Shown: in pieces, positions 1-6,920 of the stretch
Layout of the letters: each line of letters begins with the position of its first letter
Numbering within the stretch: the first letter of the stretch is position 1
Assembly: GCA_001919995.1 (NCBI GenBank)
Contig: MNIY01000126.1
Location: 1-11,330, forward strand
DNA length: 11,330 nucleotides
Direction of reading: 5' to 3'
DNA from: Ktedonobacter sp. 13_1_20CM_4_53_11
GTDB taxonomy: Bacteria > Chloroflexota > Ktedonobacteria > Ktedonobacterales > Ktedonobacteraceae
Position numbers and translations under genes: made by a program
The notes under the pieces: model-generated
Told to the model about the DNA's origin: nothing
Database searches by the model: none
What the model saw: the letters and a program-made list of their open reading frames with translations, nothing else

Positions 1-85
1 CAAAGGCTTCTCATTTTTCGTGATCTATGGGGCATGTTCGCACACCCTTGACCCTGAACAGATTCGATGCGATCACTCTCTTGAT

Positions 86-140
86 TGTCCGACTATATAG
101 GACAGAGGTGTTGACATTCATTAGGAGGACTCAGTATGCT
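86..140 (+). promoter_or_regulatory. Candidate promoter and operator of the IclR-type regulator gene
   Basis: A consensus -35 box TTGACA lies at 111-116, followed after 18 bp by TATGCT at 135-140 as a possible -10. Just upstream, at 86-104, is an inverted repeat TGTCC-N9-GGACA with perfect 5-bp arms. Its position directly ahead of the -35 is typical of an operator bound by the adjacent regulator, and IclR proteins commonly autoregulate. The boxes and repeat are read directly; their function is inferred. Nothing else recognisable lies in 1-85. Confidence 0.4.
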
Positions 141-234
141 TACAAGGACAAAGATAATGCTTTCGATGGTTCTTCCTCTTGTGGGGATGAATGCAGGAGG
201 GTATCATGACACAACCGCTGACGACCGCTCGTAG
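136..234 (+). other. Possible 32-codon leader ORF overlapping the regulator start
   Basis: An ATG at 136 sits 7 bases after a perfect AGGAGG (123-128). It opens a 32-codon frame that runs past the regulator's start at 206 and ends at TAG 232-234, in a different frame from the regulator. The predicted peptide has a basic start and a hydrophobic middle (MLTRTKIMLSMVLPLVG). It could couple translation to the regulator or be chance. If the promoter at 111-140 is the real one, transcription would begin after this ATG and the ORF would not be read. Confidence 0.15.
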
Positions 235-985
235 CGCACTCCAGGTCTTGAAAGTCTTTACTCCAGAATGTCCGGAGTGGGGAGTCAGGGAATTATCTAC
301 TCATCTTGGCTGGTCGCGCTCGACGACCCATGCGCTCTTGAGCACTCTGGCCAGCGAAGGCTTCCTCATGCAGTCGAAAGATCGGCGCTACCGTTTAGGG
401 TGGGCAGTCTTTGAGTTGGGCAGTGTCTTTTTGAGTCGGCTGGAGCTACGGGAGGAAGCCTTACCAGTCATGCGTCGGCTGAACCAGAAATTTGATGAAG
501 CCGTCCACCTTGCCGTCCTGGATCGTGGAGAAGCGGTCTACGTCGAGAAAGTGTCTTCGCCCAGGTCGGTGCGCATTCTTACCCGCATGGGACTACGTTA
601 TCCAGCCCATTGTAGTGGCGTCGGAAAGGTACTTCTTGCGCATGCGCCTGAAACTATACTTGCCGATATCCCATTAACTCCTTTTACAACTCATACCATC
701 ACTGATGCCCGGGTGCTTAAGCAAGAGCTTGAGCACATTCGCCGTGTAGGCGTCGCCTATGACCGCGAGGAAGCGCAGGTTGGCCTCTCGTGCGTTGCTG
801 CGCCAATCCACGATTTTACTGGGGAAGTGATTGCTGCACTGAGTATGTCATTACCGACGGTCCGGTTTCTTCCAGCCGAAGCCTGCTTAACGAAGGCTGT
901 GAAGGAAGCTGTGAGTGTGATCTCTCAGGCGCTCGGCTATCTACCCAACGTTCATGGATATCGTTTTTCGTCTTCTGGCGTGTAG
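206..985 (+). CDS. IclR-family transcriptional regulator
   Basis: Predicted cytoplasmic DNA-binding regulator of 259 residues, normal for the family. The start at 206 is chosen over the in-frame ATG at 191 because AGGAGG (195-200) lies 5 bases before 206 and falls inside the coding region of the longer version. The N-terminal winged helix-turn-helix covers about residues 8-65 (VRELSTHLGWSRSTTHALL region). The effector-binding IclR domain covers about 75-245, with the typical segments AHCSGVGKVLLA and VGLSCVAAPIHD. IclR proteins such as PobR, PcaR and CatR-type regulators often control aromatic degradation and act as activator or repressor with a pathway metabolite as effector. It is the first gene and lies on the same strand as the catabolic genes, so it is the likely local regulator. 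The effector cannot be told from sequence. Confidence 0.93.
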   Translation: MTQPLTTARSALQVLKVFTPECPEWGVRELSTHLGWSRSTTHALLSTLASEGFLMQSKDRRYRLGWAVFELGSVFLSRLELREEALPVMRRLNQKFDEAVHLAVLDRGEAVYVEKVSSPRSVRILTRMGLRYPAHCSGVGKVLLAHAPETILADIPLTPFTTHTITDARVLKQELEHIRRVGVAYDREEAQVGLSCVAAPIHDFTGEVIAALSMSLPTVRFLPAEACLTKAVKEAVSVISQALGYLPNVHGYRFSSSGV

Positions 986-1222
986 ACCGTTAGTCTTTGT
1001 TTGTTCACTGAAGTTGTTTACCTACATTTAACAGATCTCTTAGGCGAAACTGCGTCAGCAGAGATTTCTCAAAAGGCAAGTAGGGTGTAATCCATCACTC
1101 CAGCTTTTGCTCGTCATGAGTTGATCAACTTTTAATCGGTGATATAGTGACATCCTGTTAGTATGACGTCTGTACATCACGACGTAAGTGCATCTTACCT
1201 AACAGTGAAAGGAAACAAGCAC
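986..1222 (+). promoter_or_regulatory. Regulatory gap between the regulator and the hydroxylase
   Basis: This 237-bp gap has no convincing gene. A 12-bp perfect palindrome AGTTGATCAACT lies at 1119-1130. It contains TTGATC (1121-1126), which with TATAGT (1143-1148, 16-bp spacing) makes a plausible promoter for the catabolic genes, so a protein bound to the palindrome would cover the -35. A weak stem (AGATCTCT 1033-1040 with AGAGATTT 1060-1067, one G-U pair) could be a poor terminator for the regulator gene. A weaker imperfect repeat pairs 1139-1146 with 1173-1180. Promoter and operator roles are inferred. Confidence 0.45.
1006..1017 (+). repeat. 12-bp direct repeat, copy 1
   Basis: CACTGAAGTTGT lies in the gap ahead of the hydroxylase gene and occurs again at 4007-4018 ahead of the dioxygenase gene. 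Both copies are preceded by GTTCA, although copy 2 has two extra bases there. A shared regulator site or a duplicated leader is possible; chance is not excluded. Confidence 0.35.
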
Positions 1223-2794
1223 ATGACAATATCCCAAGAAAGTGCTCTCACGGGAGAGAAGACGGCAACTCGCCCTTTCACAGGAGCAGAGTATTTAGAG
1301 AGCTTGCGCGATGGGCGCGAGGTCTACATTTACGGTGAGCGGGTGAAAGACATCACGACTCACCCGGCTTTCCGCAATAGTGCACGCATGATCGCCCGCT
1401 TGTATGACGCGCTTCATGACCCGGCAAAGAAGGATGTGCTCACAACCGAGACAGATACTGCTAGTGGAGGCTTCACCCACAAGTTCTTCCGCACCCCACG
1501 AAGCGCGGAGGACCTGGTTGGTGCTCGTGATGCCATTGCTGAGTGGGCACGCATGACTTACGGTTGGATGGGGCGTGCCCCTGATTACAAGGGCAGCTTT
1601 CTTGCCACCCTGGACGCGAATGCCGAGTTTTATGCCCCTTATCAGGCGAATTCTCGTCGCTGGTACAAGGAAGCCCAGGAGAAAGTGCTCTACTTCAACC
1701 ATGCCATCGTCAATCCCCCGGTCGACCGCAACCTCGCACCCGATCAGGTAGGCGATGTGTACATGCATGTCGAGAAGGAAACAGACGCGGGTATAGTGGC
1801 AAGTGGGGCGAAAGTCGTCGCAACCGGGTCAGCCTTAACCCACTACAATTTCATCGCCCATTATGGTTTGCCGATTAAGAAGAAGGAGTTTGCCATCATC
1901 TGTGCCGTCCCCATGGATGCGCCTGGTGTGAAGCTGATCTCGCGCACGTCCTATGAGATGACCTCAGCGGTCATGGGCAGCCCCTTTGATTACCCACTCT
2001 CCAGCCGCCTGGATGAGAACGACGCCGTGTTCGTTTTTGACAAGGTACTCATTCCCTGGGAGAACATCTTCGTGTACGGGAACGTAGACAAGGTCAACAC
2101 CTTCGTCCCGATGTCTGGATTCATTCCACGCTTCACCTTGCATGGATGTGTGCGACTTGCAGTGAAGCTGGACTTCATCGCCGGACTCTTCCTCAAGGCG
2201 GTGGAGGCGACAGGAGCTAAGGATTTCCGTGGTGTGCAGGTGCGCATCGGGGAAGTACTGGCCTGGCGCAACCTGTTCTGGGCCATCACTGATGCCATGG
2301 CGCGCACGCCTATGCCCTGGGAGAATGGGGCAGTCCTCCCCAATCTCGACTACGGCATGGCCTATCGCGTCTTCGCCACTGTCGCGTACCCACGCATCAA
2401 GGAGATCATCGAAAACGATCTTGCCAGTGGGTTGATCTACTTAAACTCAAACGCGGTGGATTTCAAATCGCCAGCGATTCGCCCTTATCTCGATAAGTAC
2501 GTGCGCGGCTCCAATGGCTACACGGCGGTCGATCGAGTCAAGCTCCTGAAGTTGCTCTGGGATGCAATGGGGACAGAATTTGGCAGCAGGCATGAACTAT
2601 ACGAACGCAACTACGCGGGGAACCATGAGGGTATTCGACTCGAGGTTCTTGACGTAGCTACGGCCTTCGGTCAGGTCGAGAAGTACAAGGGCTTCGCCGA
2701 GCAGTGTATGGCCGAGTATGACCTGGATGGCTGGACAGCACCGGACCTCATCAATCCAGACGACGTGAATCTCTTTATGAAGAAGTCCAGGTAG
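1223..2794 (+). CDS. HpaB/PheA-type flavin-dependent phenol hydroxylase, large component
   Basis: Oxygenase component of a two-component monooxygenase of the 4-hydroxyphenylacetate 3-hydroxylase (HpaB) family. It uses reduced flavin from a partner reductase and O2 to ortho-hydroxylate a phenol to a catechol. The start at 1223 has AAGGAA (1209-1214) eight bases upstream and gives 523 residues, the usual family length; an earlier in-frame ATG at 1163 lacks a good site. Family signatures seen include the N-terminal [37 protein letters not shown] (about 200-215, flavin-binding region), the [14 protein letters not shown] segment and a helical C-terminal half. The reductase follows after 57 bp and a catechol dioxygenase comes next, which fits catechol production. 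Relatives include HpaB, PheA1-type phenol hydroxylases and chlorophenol hydroxylases. Phenol-like substrates are favoured by the downstream pathway, not by this sequence alone. Confidence 0.9.
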   Translation: MTISQESALTGEKTATRPFTGAEYLESLRDGREVYIYGERVKDITTHPAFRNSARMIARLYDALHDPAKKDVLTTETDTASGGFTHKFFRTPRSAEDLVGARDAIAEWARMTYGWMGRAPDYKGSFLATLDANAEFYAPYQANSRRWYKEAQEKVLYFNHAIVNPPVDRNLAPDQVGDVYMHVEKETDAGIVASGAKVVATGSALTHYNFIAHYGLPIKKKEFAIICAVPMDAPGVKLISRTSYEMTSAVMGSPFDYPLSSRLDENDAVFVFDKVLIPWENIFVYGNVDKVNTFVPMSGFIPRFTLHGCVRLAVKLDFIAGLFLKAVEATGAKDFRGVQVRIGEVLAWRNLFWAITDAMARTPMPWENGAVLPNLDYGMAYRVFATVAYPRIKEIIENDLASGLIYLNSNAVDFKSPAIRPYLDKYVRGSNGYTAVDRVKLLKLLWDAMGTEFGSRHELYERNYAGNHEGIRLEVLDVATAFGQVEKYKGFAEQCMAEYDLDGWTAPDLINPDDVNLFMKKSR

Positions 2795-2796
2795 GG

Positions 2797-2821
2797 CTAC
2801 TATCCGCCGGTCGGTGAGTAG
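2797..2821 (+). other. Hairpin between hydroxylase and reductase genes
   Basis: Three bases after the hydroxylase stop is a compact stem-loop: CTACT pairs with AGTAG, a 2x2 internal loop (AT/TG) follows, then CCG pairs with CGG around a 5-base loop CCGGT. No T-run follows, so it is not a standard intrinsic terminator. It may stabilise the upstream mRNA end or lower reductase expression relative to the oxygenase (inference). Confidence 0.45.
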
Positions 2822-2851
2822 TGGCAGGAAGAATAACGAAAGGAGCATGAT

Positions 2852-3979
2852 GTGGAAGCACACGTGTTTCGCCAGGTGATTGGTCACTTCGCGAGTGGCG
2901 TTACGGTGATCACGACCCGTGAGCAAGGTATCAACTACGGCCTGACCGCCAGTGCTGTTTCCTCACTCACGCTCGAACCACCGATGTTGCTGGTCTGTAT
3001 CAATAAGAACACTGGGACGCAAGCCGCCATTAGCCGGACTCGCTTCTTTGCAGTCAACATTTTAGACGAAAGTCAGGCCGATCTGGCCTATCAGTTTGCC
3101 AAACCGAAGACCGATAAGTTTCAAGGCGTCGAATTTACCTATGGTGAGTTTGGTGAACCGCTGTTGGCTGGGGCCTTGGCGCATATCGAATGTTGTGTCG
3201 CTGCCGATGTGGAAGCGGGAACGCATCGCGTCTTTCTAGCTGAGGTTGAGCGGGCAAGGGCCTATGTTGGCTCACCCTTAACCTATTTTCAGGGCAAGTT
3301 TGGACGCTTTGGGCAGACACAAGACGAAGCCATCTACCGAGAGATGCGTCAGCACGTGTTGGACCGCGACCTCGCTCTGGGCGAAGCACTTGACCCGTTT
3401 GAACTTGCTGATAAGTTTGAGACCACGCAATCCAGTACCTATTACGCGCTGACCAAACTTGTTGCCGACGGGCTGATCTCTCGCGATCTCACCAAAGGGT
3501 ATGTTGTCACCCCGATTGATGCGAAAGCACTACAGGAAGCCTTTGAAGCGCGTTGCACCATCGAGATTGGTGTCGCAGAACAGACCGTCGGTCGTATTTC
3601 GCCTGATGATCTCGCGGAATTGCGCAGGCGTATGGAGGTGACGCTCCCAATGGTCGTGAATCATCGTTTCGTGGACTTCGAGCGCTATATTGAGGCGAAC
3701 AGGGCCTTCCACGATTACATGGTTGGTCTCACGAAGAACAATGCGTTGCTTGCAGCCTACCGTCGGCTCAGTGTGGGGGGAATTACCTGGCGTATCATGC
3801 AACGTATGCTCAACAGGTTCGAGTATGCGGACGAGGCAATAGTGACCGATCATCGCCGCCTCGTGGAAGCCTACGAGAATGGAGATACGCAATACGCCAG
3901 GACGGTGATTGGTGGGCACAACGAGCGAGCGAAGCGTGCTTATCTGCACATGATTGAGCTGTCTCAGGGGCAGGTTTAA
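2852..3979 (+). CDS. Flavin reductase fused to a GntR/FCD transcription regulator
   Basis: A 375-residue protein in two clear parts. Residues 1 to about 155 are a HpaC-like flavin reductase (FASGVTVITT, GLTASAVSSLTLEPPMLLVCINK, FQGKFGRF), which reduces FMN or FAD with NAD(P)H for the hydroxylase encoded just upstream. Residues about 158-220 form a GntR winged helix (ELADKFETTQSSTYYALTKL, then LVADGLISRDLTKGYVVTPID). Residues about 225-370 form an FCD ligand-binding domain with three expected metal-type histidines, H287, H334 and H356; the usual Asp four residues before the first His is Asn283. The start is GTG 2852, seven bases after AAGGAG (2840-2845). ATGs at 2847 and 2850 are in another frame that stops at 2877-2879. 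Simple flavin reductases are about 160-190 residues, so the extra 220 residues are a whole regulator. It may act as enzyme, as repressor, or couple flavin redox state to transcription; that is inference. Confidence 0.88.
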   Translation: MEAHVFRQVIGHFASGVTVITTREQGINYGLTASAVSSLTLEPPMLLVCINKNTGTQAAISRTRFFAVNILDESQADLAYQFAKPKTDKFQGVEFTYGEFGEPLLAGALAHIECCVAADVEAGTHRVFLAEVERARAYVGSPLTYFQGKFGRFGQTQDEAIYREMRQHVLDRDLALGEALDPFELADKFETTQSSTYYALTKLVADGLISRDLTKGYVVTPIDAKALQEAFEARCTIEIGVAEQTVGRISPDDLAELRRRMEVTLPMVVNHRFVDFERYIEANRAFHDYMVGLTKNNALLAAYRRLSVGGITWRIMQRMLNRFEYADEAIVTDHRRLVEAYENGDTQYARTVIGGHNERAKRAYLHMIELSQGQV

Positions 3980-4006
3980 GCAGGGAAGAGAAGATAACGT
4001 AGTTCA

Positions 4007-4018
4007 CACTGAAGTTGT
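4007..4018 (+). repeat. 12-bp direct repeat, copy 2
   Basis: CACTGAAGTTGT lies 61 bases before the dioxygenase start and is identical to 1006-1017. The 99-bp gap (3980-4078) that holds it has no convincing -35/-10 pair, so whether it marks an internal promoter or an operator is open. Confidence 0.35.
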
Positions 4019-4078
4019 CCAAACACTACTTACTTACAGTTGTTTTCAGTTAGTCTCACACGAAAGGAACACGAACCA

Positions 4079-5047
4079 ATGAAACATCTGATTTCCCAAC
4101 TCGCTCATGTAGAAATCCTCACCCCAAGACCGAACGAGACGTTGTGGTATTTTAAGGACCTTTTAGGTCTGGAGGAGACGGAGCGACAAGGCCAATCTGT
4201 CTACTTGCGGGGCTGGGGAGAATGGTTCCACCATACGCTCAAGGTCACTGAAGCGCCTCAAGCTGGCATGGGTCATGCCAGCTGGCGTGCAGAAAGCGCG
4301 GAAGCGCTGGAACTTGTGACCAGGGATATCGAAGCTCTGGGACTGGGTAAAGGCTGGATCGAAGGGGATCGCGGACATGGCAAGGCATACCAGTTTACCG
4401 ATCCTGACGGCCACCCGATGGAGGTGTTCTGGGAGGTTGAACGCTATCAGGTACCGGAACATCTGCGCAGCCATCATCGGGCTCGCCCACAAAAGTATGT
4501 TGGGCGTGGAGCCGCGGTGAGGAGACTAGACCATCTCAACTTGCTAGCCAGCGACACTGCAACATGCTCAAAGTTCTTCATTGAGACACTCGGCTTTAAG
4601 TATAATGAAGCACTCGCGGAGGATGGGACTGAGCGTGAGCTAGGGAGTTGGCTTGCTGTCACGGGTCAGATGCATGATATTGCCTATACTGGTGATGCTA
4701 TCCCAGGCATGCGTGGGCGCCTTCACCATGTGGCCTTCTGGCAAGACACCTGGGACGAAGTGATGCGAACTGCCGATATTCTACGCGACGCTGATATCAC
4801 TATCGAGGCTGGCCCGGCCCGTCACGGGATTAGCGATGCCTTCTTTATGTATACGTATGAGCCTGGTGGTAATCGTGTGGAGCTCTTCTCCGGCGGGTAT
4901 CTCCAGCATACGCCCGACTGGAAGCCTGTCATCTGGCACCTCTCAGAATTCCGCTATGCGGGGTCATGGTGGGGCGAGTCGTTGCCCGAAACCTTCTTTA
5001 CATATGGCACTCCTCCTGTTGAGGTTGCTGCACCTGTGGAAGCATAA
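4079..5047 (+). CDS. Type I extradiol dioxygenase, catechol 2,3-dioxygenase
   Basis: Fe(II)-dependent ring-cleaving enzyme of the vicinal oxygen chelate superfamily that opens catechol next to the diol to give 2-hydroxymuconic semialdehyde. The 322 residues form two VOC modules (about 5-130 and 145-290). The C-terminal module carries the full active site: iron ligands His152 (RRLDHLNLL), His217 (second His of RLHHVAFW) and Glu268 (GGNRVELFSGG), plus His249 (ARHG) and Tyr258 matching XylE His246 and Tyr255. The start at 4079 is preceded by AAAGGAA; an in-frame TTG at 4040 is unlikely. It is somewhat longer than XylE (307) and could prefer a substituted catechol such as homoprotocatechuate or dihydroxybiphenyl. 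The rest of the pathway favours catechol. It is the ring-cleavage step between the hydroxylase and the lower pathway genes. Confidence 0.93.
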   Translation: MKHLISQLAHVEILTPRPNETLWYFKDLLGLEETERQGQSVYLRGWGEWFHHTLKVTEAPQAGMGHASWRAESAEALELVTRDIEALGLGKGWIEGDRGHGKAYQFTDPDGHPMEVFWEVERYQVPEHLRSHHRARPQKYVGRGAAVRRLDHLNLLASDTATCSKFFIETLGFKYNEALAEDGTERELGSWLAVTGQMHDIAYTGDAIPGMRGRLHHVAFWQDTWDEVMRTADILRDADITIEAGPARHGISDAFFMYTYEPGGNRVELFSGGYLQHTPDWKPVIWHLSEFRYAGSWWGESLPETFFTYGTPPVEVAAPVEA

Positions 5048-5098
5048 GACGCCGATGGCAAACCATTGTTTGATGTGTATCGAGGGAGGAACCGTGTC

Positions 5099-5893
5099 AT
5101 GATCTCTGAACAGATTGTTCAGGAACTTGCCGAGCAACTCTTCACCTGTTTTGAGAGTGGGAGCGCCATCGCTCCCATCACCGAGGCATACCCAACACTG
5201 ACGATAGAAGAAGCCTATGCCATCCAACGGGTCCTGCTGACCCACCACCTTGCGAAGGGTCGCAGGGTAGTGGGCAGAAAGATAGGAGCGACGAGCAAAG
5301 AGGTGCAGCGTTGGGTGGGTGTGGATCAACCAGATTATGGTGTGTTGTTTGATGCCTTCACCTTTGAAGACAGGACCTCTATCTCACGTAGCACTCAGCG
5401 CATGATTAGCCCACGTGTTGAAGCTGAGCTCGGTTTCGTCTTGAAGAAAGATATAAAAGGTCCGGGTGTGACCTCGATGCAGTTGTTAGCATGCATTGAC
5501 GCGGTCTTTCCTGTCTTCGAGATTGTCGATAGTCGCATTCGAGATTGGAAGATCAAGATCGCTGATACCATTGCCGACAACTCTTCGAGCTGGGGCATCG
5601 TACTCGGCAAGCAGGCCATCCTACCTTTGGGAGTAGATCTTTCGACGGTAGGCATGGTACTGGAGCAAGATGGTGAGATCATTCGCACAGGAGTAGGGGC
5701 TGCCGTTCTGGGGCACCCGCTTACCAGTGCGGTCTGGTTGGTCAACACTTTAGGAGCCTACGATGAGACGCTCCATGCTGGAGACCTGCTCCTCACCGGC
5801 TCACTTGCTGCGCTTGCGGAGGCGACCCCTGGTCGCTTTCGCGCACGCTTCAGCGACGGCCTTGGAGCAGTAGAATTCGTTCTCAACGCATAA
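5099..5893 (+). CDS. dmpE: 2-oxopent-4-enoate hydratase
   Basis: Cytoplasmic divalent-metal enzyme of the fumarylacetoacetate hydrolase superfamily (MhpD/DmpE/XylJ group) that adds water to 2-oxopent-4-enoate (2-hydroxypenta-2,4-dienoate) to give 4-hydroxy-2-oxovalerate. It has 264 residues, the normal length, starting at ATG 5099 with GGGAGGA (5084-5090) upstream. The signature GRKIGATS lies near residue 60. Metal ligands are Glu108 and Glu110 (SPRVEAELGFVL) and Glu141 (VFEIVDSRI), followed by DTIADNSSSWGIVLG. The related decarboxylase group looks similar, but this copy has the EIVDSRIRDW form and the second family member downstream (7927-8658) looks more like the decarboxylase. In this pathway class hydratase and decarboxylase form a complex. 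The assignment between the two copies is probable, not certain. Confidence 0.85.
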   Translation: MISEQIVQELAEQLFTCFESGSAIAPITEAYPTLTIEEAYAIQRVLLTHHLAKGRRVVGRKIGATSKEVQRWVGVDQPDYGVLFDAFTFEDRTSISRSTQRMISPRVEAELGFVLKKDIKGPGVTSMQLLACIDAVFPVFEIVDSRIRDWKIKIADTIADNSSSWGIVLGKQAILPLGVDLSTVGMVLEQDGEIIRTGVGAAVLGHPLTSAVWLVNTLGAYDETLHAGDLLLTGSLAALAEATPGRFRARFSDGLGAVEFVLNA

Positions 5894-5920
5894 ACGAATA
5901 GAAGAAAAGATACTTCATGA

Positions 5921-5974
5921 CAGACCACCTGAGCGAAGCTAGAGCGACAGTATCGCTGGTGCGTTGGTGGTCTG
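5921..5974 (+). other. Strong hairpin ahead of the acetaldehyde dehydrogenase gene
   Basis: Perfect 9-bp arms CAGACCACC (5921-5929) and GGTGGTCTG (5966-5974) enclose 36 bases with an inner stem AGCGA-CAGTA-TCGCT (5943-5957). No T-run follows, so it is not a classic terminator. It fills most of the 112-bp gap between hydratase and acetaldehyde dehydrogenase. A 20-codon ORF (5917-5979, ATG...TGA) runs exactly over it and contains Arg-Trp-Trp near its end, but only a weak purine stretch precedes it. An attenuator, a processing site or mRNA stabiliser are all possible. Confidence 0.5.
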
Positions 5975-6005
5975 AATGAGAAGAGTACGTATGGAGGTTT
6001 CCCTG

Positions 6006-6920
6006 GTGAGCAAAGTCAAAGTGGCAATTCTTGGGTCAGGCAACATTGCGACTGACCTGATGTATAAAATACTTAAGCGACCAGAACACATGGAGTTGGC
6101 ACTGGTCTCAGGCATTATCCCAGAGTCTGACGGGCTGGCACGTGCGCGTTCTGAGGGTGTACCGACCAGTCACCACGGCATCCAGGCGATTCTAGACGAT
6201 CCTGATATTCGCATTGTCTTCGATGCAACAAGCGCGAAGGCCCACGTCGAACATGCAAAACAGCTCAAGGTAACTCATCGCATCGCCATCGATCTTACCC
6301 CTGCTGCTGTTGGTCCCTTCGTGGTCCCGCCGGTGAATCTGGGCGAGCAGCTGGATGCTCCCAACGTCAATATGATCTCGTGTGGTGGGCAGGCATCCAT
6401 TCCTCTCATCCACGCCATCAGTAGCGTCGCGCCAGTTGTCTATGCAGAACTCATAAGTACAACCGCTAGCCGCTCCGTAGGCCCGGGAACGCGCCACAAC
6501 ATCGACGAGTTCACCTACACCACGGCACGCGCTATCGAAGCAGTGGGTGGCGCGAGGCAGGCGCGAGCGCTCCCCGTGATCAACCCGGCTGATCCACCAC
6601 TCATCATGTCGAATACGGTCTACGCGGTGATGGAGGAAGGATTTGATGCAGCCGCGGTGTTCAACTCCGTCAAGAGCATGGTCGCAGAAGTGCAGCGCTA
6701 TGTACCTGGCTATCGTCTGAAGGCCGAGCCATTTCTTGACGAGCGCGATACACCCTGGGGACACTTGCCGATGGTGATCGTCCTGAACCAGGTAGAAGGT
6801 GCGGGAGATTATCTGCCTAAGTACGCGGGCAACCTGGATATCATGACCGCCTCGGCGTGGCGAGTCGGACAACTATACGCACAGCACCAGTTACAGGCTG
6901 TAGAAAGGAGAGGAAGATGA
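6006..6920 (+). CDS. dmpF: Acetaldehyde dehydrogenase (acylating), DmpF/MhpF type
   Basis: Converts the acetaldehyde released by the aldolase, with CoA and NAD+, to acetyl-CoA. It has 304 residues starting at GTG 6006, chosen because GGAGG (5993-5997) lies 8 bases upstream and the protein then begins [19 protein letters not shown], as in known members; ATGs at 5976 and 5991 would add a non-conserved tail and 5991 overlaps the ribosome binding site. The Rossmann nucleotide-binding segment is [10 protein letters not shown]. The catalytic cysteine is Cys126 in [12 protein letters not shown]. Further family segments are [15 protein letters not shown] and the C-terminal LDIMTASAW. DmpF proteins form a complex with the aldolase and pass acetaldehyde through a channel; the ATGA overlap with the aldolase gene (6917-6920) supports joint production. 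Confidence 0.95.
   Translation: MSKVKVAILGSGNIATDLMYKILKRPEHMELALVSGIIPESDGLARARSEGVPTSHHGIQAILDDPDIRIVFDATSAKAHVEHAKQLKVTHRIAIDLTPAAVGPFVVPPVNLGEQLDAPNVNMISCGGQASIPLIHAISSVAPVVYAELISTTASRSVGPGTRHNIDEFTYTTARAIEAVGGARQARALPVINPADPPLIMSNTVYAVMEEGFDAAAVFNSVKSMVAEVQRYVPGYRLKAEPFLDERDTPWGHLPMVIVLNQVEGAGDYLPKYAGNLDIMTASAWRVGQLYAQHQLQAVERRGR

Noticed and set aside
27..209. 60-codon plus-strand ORF at the left edge
   Set aside because: It lacks a ribosome binding site, has no recognisable motif and overlaps the regulator's promoter region and start.
1033..1067. Stem AGATCTCT/AGAGATTT as a terminator of the regulator gene
   Set aside because: The loop is long (19 bases), the stem weak and contains a G-U pair, and only TTTCTC follows; noted within the gap entry but not called a terminator.
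1295..1768. 157-codon minus-strand ORF inside the hydroxylase gene
   Set aside because: It lies wholly antisense to a well-supported gene and the translation shows no family features; it is a shadow of codon bias.
6192..6872. 226-codon minus-strand ORF inside the acetaldehyde dehydrogenase gene
   Set aside because: It is antisense to a confident enzyme gene, with Arg/His-rich low-quality translation and no motif.
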